From Vanilla planifolia (Eukaryota; Streptophyta; Magnoliopsida; Asparagales; Orchidaceae): DNA of 64,000 nt. A model generated the notes under the pieces. The model saw nothing but the letters and a program-made list of their open reading frames with translations, had not been told where the DNA came from and made no database searches. Each line of letters begins with the position of its first letter. The stretch's first letter is position 1. Of this stretch, positions 11,222 to 21,405 are shown in pieces. The stretch spans positions 20,629,275 to 20,693,274 of the forward strand of contig CM043869.1 of NCBI GenBank assembly GCA_023846275.1, given 5' to 3'. The translations under genes and the position numbers were made by a program.

Positions 11222-12031
11222 TAATTTTGTGTCTTTTGTGAGTTCAACTGATTACAGAAAGTAAAATTATTTCACTTTCTCCATTCATTTCGATCTCTCC
11301 GCTCCATTTTCCAGCAAGCGAGTGTGATTATATATTTGACGGGGAACCCAAGCAAGTTTGGAGCAACAACAAAAACATGATCAACTTTCTCGTGTCAAAA
11401 TAGCATGAAATATATATTTTTTAAGGCGACACCTCCAATTTATTCATTTGTATTAGAGTACAGTGTATGCGATTTGTGCATGCCATACAAGATGCTCAAC
11501 ATATCGTACGTTAGGCTATAAAAGTTAAGGAATCAGCAATAATATAGGATTTGTCATATAATGCAAAGAATTTAATGTATGGTATGCTATTAAAAAAAAT
11601 TACAAAATATATAATACATTAAATATAAAATATGGCATGCTAATACTATAATAGGGGGTAAAATAAAGATGACAATTAGAGTGAAATAATCATAAGAAAT
11701 ATGGTGTGTGTGTGTGTGTGTGTGTTTGTGTGTAAGTCTATATATATATATATTTAAAAAATTATTTGGTGATAAATATGTATGTTTATATTTGTAAAAA
11801 ATAAAAAACATAATTTGAAAAAGATGTTTTCATCCTAAATTCAATAATTAAAACTTTTATTTATGATATATGCACAATATTAAATTAATGTATAAAATGT
11901 TTCATAATTAAGATATTTTTGCATATTACTTATTATTTTTTTACTCTTACATAGAATATGATTTTTCTAAGAGGTAGATTATTATTTTATTAGGATATCA
12001 TTTTATATTTTAATAATATTTATATTTCATG
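11222..12031. other. Upstream spacer of the DUF4220 pseudogene
   Basis: AT-rich sequence that would hold the promoter of the minus-strand membrane-protein gene. It matches 57655-58980 of the right copy, reversed. Similarity stops at the TTTCATGAT near 12031, where copia gag sequence begins. No promoter element is assigned. Confidence 0.6.
11703..11753 (+). repeat. GT then TA microsatellite
   Basis: A (GT)n run of about 30 bases interrupted by TTTGTG, followed by a TA run. The right copy has the same site in reverse (57948-57972) but only a few CA units (CACACACGCAC) beside a similar TA run. The GT run therefore differs in length between paralogues. Confidence 0.9.
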
Positions 12032-12265
12032 ATTTTTCGAAGAGGTTGGAAAAAATTTTTTAGAACTTTTATTCATTCTATCGATTTAGAATCATGGGAA
12101 GTTATAACTAAGTCTTGTGAACTTCCTAGAAATTCTTTTACTAATGAAGTCAAGCCCTTTAGTGAGCTTAATGGTTAGCATAAAACATTGGCTCAATTGA
12201 ATGCTAGGGCCTTGAACTATCTTTATTGTTGAATTTCTCCTAGCGAATTTACACAAATTATAAAC

Positions 12266-13132
12266 TTGTATACGACATTTGAGGTGTGGAAAAAACTCGA
12301 AGTAACTTATGAGGGCACCTCACAAGTGAAAGTGACGAAAATCAACATCCTCACCCATGACTATGAGCTTTTTAGAATGAATGCTGGTGAGAGTATTAAA
12401 AGTATGTTTTTCAGATTTAATGACATAACAAATAGCTTGATAAACCTTGGAATGTTGAAGGGCATTCTCAAATGGTGACCTAGTAAGGAAAATTTTGAGA
12501 ATCCTTCCAAAGGAATATGATCCCCTTGCAACGACTATTAAAGCTGCTAAAGATGTAAACATTCATTGGATGAACTCCTTGGGGAACTTCTCACTGTCAA
12601 AATAGAGATGACTAGGAGACTTACGGAATAGGCTTCTACAAGCAAGTTAAAACATGAAAGGAAAAAGGAAGAACCCATGGCCTTCAAAGCCACCAAATGT
12701 GATTTAGATTCCACTTCTACCTCTTCCATGGATTTGAAGGATGAGGTAAGTTTTCCTATTAATGGTTTAGCAAAAAATTTGGAAAAAAGTTTTCTTAATA
12801 AGAAATGAAAGAAGATGAGCAACAAGGAGAGGAAAAGGCCACCAACTTGTTTTGAGTGTGGTCAAACCGGTCATATTAAACCGGACTGTCCAAAACTCAA
12901 GGACAAGCATATGATAGAGGAAAAGAAGAAGAAGAAGAAGAACTTGAAAAAGAAAGCTTTCCAAGCTACATGGAGTACTTCCGAAGATTCAGATGTTTCA
13001 AGCTCAAGTAGAGGAGAAGAAGGGATGATTTGTTTTATGGCAAATGAGGCATCTTCAATAACTTCAAGTGAAGAAGAAGAAGAAAATGAGGTAAACACTT
13101 GGACGAGAGATATTTTAGAAAGTAATTATATC
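12266..13132 (+). pseudogene. Copia gag with CCHC zinc knuckle
   Basis: FEVWKKLEVTYEGTSQVK and FRMNAGESIKSMFFRFNDI are typical copia gag capsid helices. After frame changes, the frame from 12815 holds the nucleocapsid knuckle CFECGQTGHIKPDC (12848-12889, CX2CX4HX4C). A lysine-rich run and an acidic serine-rich tail (SSEEEEENE) follow. The homologous but shorter gag in the right copy is 53090-53924 (minus). Confidence 0.88.
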
Positions 13133-13754
13133 TAAATTATGAATGCATTGACATCTTTAATGAGTGCTCATAAAAAATTGAAAAAGGCTTACAAAGAAAA
13201 AGTTGAATTACTTGATTTTTTTATAAAAGAAGATAAAAATAAAAGAATAGAAAAATCAATATATATGCAACGAAAAGGCTTCCCTTATCATTGAGAATAC
13301 TTCTTTAAAGAATTATATTTTACTTTTGAAGGAAAAATATGATTTTTTGAGCATGTTAAAGTAGAAAAACTTCACATACCTCATATGCTTAACATGCTTA
13401 TTGTTCTTCACATATATTCAATTTTGAAAAACTTAAATACATAAGCATGCCTAGGCCATCAAATATCGTTTGTTTTTATTATTGTAAAACTTAACATACT
13501 ATGAAAGATTGATTTTTTAGAAGAAATATATATTCACAAAAACAAAATTTTAGATGGATTGTTAAGGATGAGAACATGCAAGCTCCATTTAGTTCTCAAC
13601 ACAAGCTTTCTTGGGTTTCAAAGAGTAGAACTTTGAAGACTAGAAGAAAATATCTCCAAAATATTTGGAGACATTCTAGGGTAGGACTAGGACATTTATA
13701 AGATTTAAATTGATGATTTAATTTAGCAGTATGACTCTAATTTTGATTTTACAC

Positions 13755-14052
13755 CTTATACAGTAAAAAACAAGAAGAAAATAAAAATCCACATCTTGGG
13801 TATTCATCTATTAGAAAAGAATATAGAATCTTTAATCTAGAATCCCATAAGATAGAGGAAACAATATATGTTGTGTTTATTGAGTCTATCCAACTAGTTA
13901 ATGAGAGGTATTTAGAAGATGAAATAAAATTAGTAAAGAACCTATATTTGAACAAGAATGAAGAAAAAGTAGAAAATCTTAAAGTAGAAAAAGAAAAAAT
14001 AAGTTACATAAATTATGAAAATTTGAACCACACATCCAAAAGATTTGATCAT
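13755..14052 (+). pseudogene. Copia integrase C-terminal remnant
   Basis: The reading HLGYSSIRKEYRIFNLESHK, then IEETIYVVFIES, corresponds to the copia GYS..SKAYR.FN.....EESIHV.FDE segment between the integrase core and RT. An asparagine- and lysine-rich linker follows. Catalytic integrase residues are not present. Confidence 0.7.
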
Positions 14053-14069
14053 TAGGAGATGACTTATTA

Positions 14070-14486
14070 ATTGTTTAGATTTATGTTGATGATTTTATTT
14101 TTGGTTGTGCAAAAGAAAGAAATGTAGAGAATTTGAAGATCTTATGACTAAATAATTTGAAATGAGTATGATGAGTGAGCTAAATTTATTTTTCTTAGGA
14201 TCTCAAATAAGACAACAACTTTAAGATTATGGTTTAGAAGTCACACATGTACCTATTAGAATTGATAATGCTAGTACATTAGCATTAGCCAGGAATCAAG
14301 TTTATCATTCTTGGACTAAGCACATAGATGTTAGATATCACTTTATTAGAGACCTAGTGGCCAAAAGATTAGTAGAATTAGAGTATGTTCCCATTAAGCT
14401 TGAATTGTTTAACATTTTTACCAAACCGTTACCGTCTGACCAATTTCAAACATTAAGGGAACAATTAAGAATTTTAGACATTACTT
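14070..14486 (+). pseudogene. Copia RT catalytic motif joined to RNase H
   Basis: IYVDD, the RT catalytic signature, is read at 14079-14093, followed by FIFGCAKERNVENLKIL, a stop, and SMMSELNLFFLGSQIRQ in a shifted frame. Sequence then passes almost directly to RNase H: IDNASTLALARNQVYHSWTK, HIDVRYHFIRDLV and FTKPLPSDQF. The usual several hundred codons between these motifs are missing, so this is an internal deletion. Confidence 0.85.
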
Positions 14487-14649
14487 AGGGTTCACTCCCT
14501 TTTGATGGTGCAAAGGGGGAGAATAGTTAGGAGTGAGAGGGAGCATCAAGATAGGGTGAGCATGTTAATTCTTAATTTCCTCCTTAAAAATTTATTTCTA
14601 TTTTCTTTATCAGATTTTGTGCTTAAAACATTTATGTCTTGCCATCATC

Positions 14650-14660
14650 AAAAGGGGGAG
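14650..14660 (+). promoter_or_regulatory. Copia polypurine tract
   Basis: AAAAGGGGGAG lies two bases before the TG that opens the 3' LTR, the expected plus-strand primer position. A second tract of the same kind, CAAAGGGGGAGAATAG, lies about 140 bases upstream near 14510. Confidence 0.85.
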
Positions 14661-15464
14661 ATTGTTACACCCTTATGGTTGATGAGTCAAGCATAAATGT
14701 TTATATCTCAAATGGACTTGCTTTCAGTGAAATTATTAATATTTAATTAAGTCAAGCCATGAACTTTAATTTTCTAAATAGTGGTCTTCAAGACTCTTGG
14801 GGTGATGACAAGCTTCAAGAAAATTGAAGGCATGCACCAAAATCTTTATACTTGAATGTATATTTATTTTTCTTGAATTTGATATGTCCAAATTTTGAGA
14901 TTCTGTGACACACTAGTAGTATTAATATTTGAAAAATGTTATAAGTTTAATAATTTTTTAATTTTGATTTTTGTGCCTAGCATTATTGACGAAAAGTATA
15001 GACATCGGTATTTGATTTTTTAAAATTATTTAGGAATAATTTTTCATGAATTTCTTTTTATAGTCATTTAAGAAACTTGTAATACTATCATAATATAAAA
15101 TTATTTTATTATACTTATATTCAAAATTTTGGCACAAGAATTCTCACAAGACACTATAAAACCACTTTAGTCTCGGGAATTTTCACTGTGGCGTTAGGCG
15201 GGTAGACTCGACCAGACGGTCGGTCTGTCCAGGCATTAAGGATTTAAAAAATAAAATAAAGTAAAAATTGCTTGATAGACCCAAAAGGGGCGAGCGAATC
15301 CAAAAGGCCGTAGGAAGAGCAATTGAACGGAACAAGTGGGAAATCAGCCCACAGCTGCTGAACGGAACAAGTGCGAACTCAGCCCACAGGAAAGCTGACA
15401 AGAACAAGCACGAAATTAAGCCAATGAGGACCAAGTGATGAAATATTTGCTAAGGAAGGGGGGA

Positions 15465-15729
15465 GCCGACCCCAAACTGCTCGAGAGATAAATGAATAGA
15501 AAGTATAATAGAGTGCAATGGCAAAGACATTTGGACGATGTGGGACTAAACATCAATTCAATTGTCAAAGAAGGTGGAAGAACAGAGGCGTGATAAGAGC
15601 CAACCCCAAATGGCTCATGAGACTAATGAACCAAAAGTGTTATAAAGATGAGTGGCAAAGACATTTGGGCAATTTGGGACTAAACTTTCATTCGATTGTC
15701 AAATGAGGTAAAAGGGCAGGCATGATCGG
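15465..15729 (+). repeat. 131-bp tandem duplication inside the LTR
   Basis: Two diverged units start at GCCGACCCCAAA (15468) and GCCAACCCCAAA (15599). Both continue through GGCAAAGACATTTGG, TGGGACTAAAC and ATTGTCAAA. The right-copy LTR has one unit at this place. Confidence 0.85.
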
Positions 15730-16085
15730 ACGGCTTAGATTAATCATGGCAAATTGTCATGATAGCAGTAAAACGTCAAGCAAGAGATTCGAAACCGAGC
15801 CAGACATGCAAGAGGATGTGGAACCACTACAGTAAGTTTCTATTTTTTTTTATTTCTAGACAAATTTTTTAATATATACAGGACAACCAACGTACCATGC
15901 AATGACCCAGATCAAGGACACCTAGATCCAATGGCCAGGATTGATCTGAAATGGTAAATTCGAGATTCAATCAGAAACATCCATTTCAGGCTCCAAATCG
16001 AACGATGACTGCTTTATGTTTGTTCCCCAAATGGTTAGTTCATTTTAGAACTATTGGGAGTGGATTTAGAGCTCAAATTAAGCTC

Positions 16086-16093
16086 TATAAATA
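16086..16093 (+). promoter_or_regulatory. LTR TATA box
   Basis: TATAAATA within CTCTATAAATAGGG. It is conserved in the right-copy LTR (54642-54649, reversed). It lies about 610 bases before the LTR end, which would leave a long R-U5 part. Confidence 0.65.
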
Positions 16094-16698
16094 GGGAATG
16101 ATGAAGAACTCCTAGAGGTTACCATTGCTAGGATTTCAAAGCTTTCAAATCACAATATCAAGCAATTCTAAGTGCATACGATGCTTCTAAAGTCACGAAG
16201 TTAAAGCTGCAAGAAGGAACCCAAAATTGGAGGTTTTTGCTTCAACTATTTTTTAATCTTTACTCTTTCCACTTTTCGATATTGTGTGTGCCTTATATTT
16301 CTCTTAAAATTGTCTTAATTTTTGCCTATTTTTTGTATTTCTTTCTTTGGGGTAAAGGCATCCCAACAATTGTTTAAAATCCTGGAGTTTGATTTGAGCC
16401 TGAAAAAACTTATGTAGGTTCAGGATTAGCCGTCGGTAAAATCCAAGGTACGTATGAGGTGAACCGTACAAAAAACCTCGCTTGTAATTTGGTGATTTTA
16501 GTGTTCTTTTCCCAACACTGATTGGCGGTGGATGTAGGCTCGATTTTTAGTCGAACCACATTAAAAATGTTGTGTACTATTATTTCTTATTCTTGCTTAA
16601 AAGATTTAAGTTTTAATTGAAACCGAAAATTGAAAGAAAAATTTGTTTACCACAATTCACCCCCCTTTGTGGGATTGTCTTAAACACAAAGAACTTCA

Positions 16699-16703
16699 TT
16701 TTC
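16699..16703 (+). repeat. Target-site duplicate TTTTC of the copia insertion
   Basis: TTTTC directly follows the LTR end and is followed by TTGAAAC. The empty site in the right copy (51768-51772, reversed) reads GAG-TTTTC-TTGAAAC. The 5' side of the occupied site there (55908-55912) reads GAG-TTTCC before the LTR. Confidence 0.85.
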
Positions 16704-17577
16704 TTGAAACAATATCCTCATGTTATACGAATATATAGTTCCATTGGAATGTGTAAGGTGTTCAAGATACTTATTGGATATTAGCTCATCACATTATTTA
16801 TTGTCATTAATACTTTGTGTTTGGTGGCTTAGGTTTTAGTTTAAGACCATGCACCTAAATGGATAATTTGGATAATATTATAAGTATTTTGTTTAGGAAA
16901 ATAAAACAATTATTTTATGTTAAAGAATACAGAAGAGATTGTTATAATCCTTTATCCAAACTAGATAAGGTTATCTTGACAATCGAGTATGTTATCCTTG
17001 TAAGTGTCAAATATATGACCCTTAATAACCAAATTCTTGAGGATGCTTGATGCTTTTGATTGCTTCATTAAATAGCTTAATTAACTTGTCTAATAATTGA
17101 ATCCAATTATTAATCTCAATGTTATCAATTGTTTCATTATCAATAATCTTTGTCTCTTTGCAACACATGTACAATAATGTAATCATGTTGCTTGATTTGC
17201 ATAAGGTTGGAGCATAGTTGTGCTGACCAAGCTTTCCTTTCTTGGGATCAAGCGTCACATCCTCTATTTTGTTATTTTTTCCTATTTCTTTATCTTTAAA
17301 ATTTACTTTTTATAAAACTTAAATAAATACATTATGTTTCAAAACATTTGGTATGCTCACATCCAAAATAAATGAAAAAAAAAGCCTAAACTTCTAAATC
17401 AATTTTATGTGTAGCCAAAAATATGAAACAACAAAATGATCGTATTACAATAGGTAATTAACATGTCCAACAAAACCAAGTAGATGTCTAACTTATTGTA
17501 AAACGTTTGAGGCATAACAAATAATAGGGGATGAGTGAATTGTTTATTTAAGAAAATTTTCATTTCCAAAAATTAGT
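16704..17577 (-). repeat. Flank segment E (left copy)
   Basis: Matches 50889-51767 in reverse. It contains a minus-strand frame (17258-17022) reading KKGKLGQHNYAPTLCKSSNM, ITLLYMCCKETKI, DNETIDNIEINNWIQLLDKL. This frame is kept with substitutions in the other copy (51213-51416, plus). I do not know the protein. Similarity between copies ends at 17577, exactly where the pyrimidine tract starts. Confidence 0.75.
17022..17258 (-). CDS. Unrecognised conserved reading frame, 78 codons
   Basis: Starts MTLDPKKGKLGQHNYAP and ends KSIKHPQEFGY. The paralogous frame (51213-51416) is 67 codons with no frameshift until a TAA near its end. Conservation of frame in two diverged copies may mean former coding (an exon of a captured gene or transposon) or simply few indels. 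No start context, promoter or partner exons support expression. I would treat it as a gene fragment at most. Confidence 0.3.
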   Translation of the reverse strand: MTLDPKKGKLGQHNYAPTLCKSSNMITLLYMCCKETKIIDNETIDNIEINNWIQLLDKLIKLFNEAIKSIKHPQEFGY

Positions 17578-19300
17578 TCAACATCTTCATCTTTTTTTAC
17601 TTCTTTTTCTTCTTCTTCTTCTTCTTCTTCTTCTCCTTCTCCTCCTTTTCCTTCTCCTCCTTTTCCTTCTCCATCTTTTTCTTCTCTTTTTCTTCTTCTT
17701 TTTCTTCTTCTTCTTCCTTCTCTTTCTCCTTCTCCTTCTCCTTCTCCTTGTATCTCTACTCCTTCTCTGTCTCCTTTTTCTTCTTCTTCCACTTATTCAT
17801 CTTCTTCCACTTCTTCTTTCTTCTTTTTTCCTTTTCTTTTTCCTAATCTTCTTCTTCTTCCTTTTCTTTCTCATCTTTCTCTTCTTTTTCTTCTTCTTTC
17901 TTTTCTTATTCTTGTTGTTCTTCTTCTTCCTACTCTTCTTCTTTTTCTTCATCTTTTTCTTCTAATTCCTCTTCCTCTTCTTCTTCTTCTTCCTCTTCTT
18001 CTTCTTTCTCTTCATCTTCTTCTTCTTCTTCCTCTTCTACTTTTTGTCTTCTTCTTCTTCTCCTCCTTTTTCCTCTTCTTCTTCTTCTTCCTAGTCTTCT
18101 TTTGATTCTACTTCTTGTTATTGTTCTTCTTCTTCTATTTCTTCTTCTTCTTCTTCTTCTTCTTCTTCTTTTACTTCTACTTCTACTTCTTTTTCATCTA
18201 CTTCTTCTTCTTCTTCTTTTAATTCTTCTTATTCTTCTTCTTCTTCTTCTCCTTCTTCTTTTTGTTCTTCCACTTCTTCTTCTTCAACTTTTTTCTCATC
18301 TTTTTCCTCCTCTTCTTATTCTTTGTCTTCTTCTTCTTCTTCTTCTTCTTCTTCTCCTTTTTCTTCTTCCACTATCTCACCCTAAATTTTCTTCTTCTAT
18401 TTTTTCTTCTTAATCTTCTTCTTTTTCTTCTTCTTCTTCTTCTTCTTCCTCCCCATCTACTTCTCCTTCTTCATCTTTCTCTCCTTCTCATTATCCTTCC
18501 CCTTCTCCATGTTCTACTCCTTCTCCCTTTTCTCGTCCTCCTTCTCCTTTCCCTTCTCCTTCTCCTTCTCATTCTCCTTTTCCTTCATCTCCTTCTCCTT
18601 CTCCTTCTCCTTCTTCATGATCTTCTTCTTCCACCTCCTCCTCCTCCACCTCTTCCTCTTCTTCTTCGTCTTCTTCGTCATTCTCTTTTTCTTCATCTTC
18701 TTCTTTTTTTTTCTTCTTCTTCTTCTCCTCCCTTTTCCCTTCTTTTTCTTCTTCCTTCTTCCTTCTTACTTCTTTGTTTTTACTTCTTCCATCTTCCTTC
18801 TTCCTTCACCCTTCTTCTTCTTTTTTCTTTATCCTTCTTCCCCTTTTTCTTCCTCTTCTTCTTCCTATTTTTCTTCCTATTCTTTTCTTCTTCTACTTCT
18901 TCATCATCTTCATCATCATCATCTCTTCTCATGATACTTCTCCTTCTTCTTTTTTTATTCTTCTTCTTCTTCTACCCCCACCTCTTCTGCTTCTTCTTCT
19001 TCTTCTTCTTCTTCTTCCACTTCATCTTCTTCTTATTCTTCGACTTTGCGTCTTCATCTTCTTCTTCTTCTTCTTCTTCCTCTATTACTACTACTTCTTC
19101 TACTACTTCTTCTTCTTCTTTTTATTCTTCTTCTTCTTCTTCTTCCTCGTCTTCTTAATTTTCTTCTTCTTTATCTTCTTCTTCCACTTCTTCATCTTCT
19201 TCTTCTTCTTCTTCTTCATCTTCTTCTTCTACTTCTTCATCTTATTCTTCTCCTTCTTTATCTTCTTCTTCTTCTTCTTATTCTTATTCTTTTTCTTCTT

Positions 19301-19303
<3 letters not shown>

Positions 19304-19336
<33 letters not shown>
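19304..19336 (+). repeat. (ATT)11 microsatellite inside the tract
   Basis: Eleven clean ATT units, 33 bases, embedded in the TTC tract. It is the longest A-containing island there. Confidence 0.9.
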
Positions 19337-19337
<1 letters not shown>

Positions 19338-20207
19338 TTCTTCTTCTTCATCTTCTTCTTCCTCTTCATCTTTTTCTTGTCTTCTTCTTCTTCTTCTTCT
19401 TCTTCTTCTTCTTCTTCTTTTTCTTCTTCTTCTTCTTCTTCTTCTTCTTCTTCTTCTTCTGCTTCTACTTCTTTTTCTTCTTCTACTTCTCCTTTTTCTG
19501 CTAGTTCTTCTTTTTCATCTATTTCTTCTTGTTCTTCTACTAATTCTTCTTTTTTTCATCATCATCACCATCTTCTACTTCTTCTTCTTCTTTTTCCTTC
19601 ACAACTTCTTCTCCATCTTCTTGTACTTGTTCTTATTCTTGTTCTTCCTCTTCTACATCTTCTTCCACTTCTTCCTCTTCCTGTTCTTCTTCTCCTTCTT
19701 CTTCTGCTTCTTCTCATTGTCCTTCTCCTTCTCCTTCTCCTTCTCCTTCTCATTCTCCTTCACCTCTACTTCTCTGTTTCCTCCTTGTCCTTGTCCTTCT
19801 TCTATTCTTTCTTCTTCTTCTTCTTCTTCTTCTTCTTTTCTTCTTTTAATTTTTTATTTCTTTTTTCTTGTTTCTTCTTTCCTCTTTCTTATTTCTTCTT
19901 CCTTCTTCGTTCTTCCTTCTTGCTTCTTCCTTCTTGCTTCCTTCTTCCTTCTTCCTTCTACTTTCTTCCTTCTCCCTTTTTCCTCTTCCTCTTCCTCTTC
20001 CCCTTCTTCCACTTCTTCTTCTTCTTCTTTCCCTTTTTCTTCATCTTCTTCCTCTTCATCATCTTCTTCTTCTTCCTTCATCCTTCATACTTCTTCCTAC
20101 TTCCTTCTTCCTCCTTCCTTCTTCCTTCTTCTTTCATACTTCTTAATTTTTTGATATTTTTCTTCCTCTTTTTCTTCTAATTCTTTTTCATCTTTTTCTT
20201 CTTCTCC

Positions 20208-20243
<36 letters not shown>

Positions 20244-21370
20244 TTCTTCTTCTTTTGCTTCTTTTTCATCTACTTCTTCTTCTTGTTCTTCTTCTTCACC
20301 TACCTCTTCTACTTCTTCTTTTTCTTCTAATTCTTCTTCTTCTTCTTCATTTTGTTCTTCCACTTCTTCTTTTTCTTCTTAACCTTTATCTCTTCCTCTT
20401 CCTCATTTTCTTATTCTTTTTCTTCTTATTGTTCTTCTTCATCTCCTTTTTGTTCTTCCATTCTCTCACCTTAATTTTTCTTCTTATATTTTTTCTTCTT
20501 CATTTTCTTCTCTTTCATCTTCTTCTTCTTCTTCCCCTTCTACTTCTCCTTCTTGTTCTCCTTTTCCTTCTCCTTCTCCTTCTCCATCACTTTCTCATTC
20601 TCCTTCTCCTTCTCCTTGTCCTTCTCCTTCTCCCTTTTCTACTTCTCCTTCTCCTTCTCCTTTCCCTTCTCCTTCTCCTTCTCCTTTTCCTTCATCTCCT
20701 CCTTCTCCTTCTGCTTCTCCTTCTTCATGATCTTTTTCTTCTTCTTCTTCTTCTTTTTCTTCTTCCACTTCCTCCTCCTCTTTTTCTTCTTCCTCTTCTT
20801 CGTCTTCTTCTTCATTGTCTTTTTCTTCATCGTCTTCTTTTCTTCTTCTTCTTCGTCTTCCTTTTCCCTTTTTCTTCCTCCCTCTTCCTTCTTACTTCTG
20901 CCTTTTTAATTCTTCCTTCTTCCTTCTTCTTTCTCCCTTCTTGCTTCTTCCTTTTCCTTTATTCTTCTTCACCTTTTTCTTCCTCTTCTTCTTCTTATTC
21001 TTCTTTTTATTCTTTTTCTTCTTCTATTTCTTCATCTTTTTCATCATCATCATCTTCCTCTCCTGCTCCTTCGTCTTCTTCTTTTTCTTATTCTTCTTCT
21101 TCTTCTTCTACCACCTCTTCTTCTTCTTCTTGTTCTCCTTCCAATTTTTCTTCTTCTCCTCCTTTCAGTTCTTCTTCTTCTTCTTCTTTGACTTTTGCTT
21201 CTTCATGTTCTTCTTCTTCTTCTTCTACTTCTTCCACAGCTTTATCTACTTCTTCTTCTTTTTCTTTTTATTCTTCTTCTCCTTCTTCCCCCTCCTCTTC
21301 ATTTTCTTCTTCTTTTTCTTCTTCTTCTTTTTCTTTTTCTTCTTCTTCTTCTTCTTCTTCTACTTCTTCA

Positions 21371-21405
<35 letters not shown>

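Larger units (their letters stand above)
12045..14662 (+). mobile_element. Ty1/copia internal region, 5'-truncated and decayed
   Basis: Order gag, zinc knuckle, integrase C-terminal remnant, reverse transcriptase fragment, RNase H, polypurine tract: the gag-int-RT-RH order of copia elements. Gag starts mid-protein at FFRTFIHSIDLESWEV because the 5' LTR and gag start were deleted. Frameshifts and stops are frequent. Between 13140 and 13750 almost nothing is readable, and the protease, the integrase core and most of RT are missing. The polypurine tract abuts the 3' LTR. Confidence 0.9.
14663..16698 (+). mobile_element. Copia 3' LTR
   Basis: Opens TGTTACACCC after the polypurine tract and closes AACTTCA, giving TG...CA ends and a length of 2036 bp. 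The same LTR in reverse is 54038-55907, with TGTTTCACCC and the same end. The target sequence TTTTC follows at 16699-16703. A 131-bp internal tandem duplication (from about 15468) is not present in the other LTR. Confidence 0.9.
625..17577 (-). repeat. Left copy of segmental duplication (inverted)
   Basis: Extended similarity to the reverse complement of two other regions. About 625-9750 matches 36870-46025, and about 7950-17577 matches 50889-63224. Landmarks shared in opposite orientation are the CTR9 exons (1938-7941), the SDA1 3' exons (8416-8780), the DUF4220 pseudogene (9755-11221), a GT/TA microsatellite (about 11700), a copia LTR and the segment 16704-17577. Relative to the right copy it has lost the DUF594 end of the membrane-protein gene (junction near 9770) and the 5' part of the copia insertion with its flank (junction near 12031-12045). 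Judged by eye, without a computed alignment; divergence looks like 5-15 percent with many indels. Confidence 0.88.
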
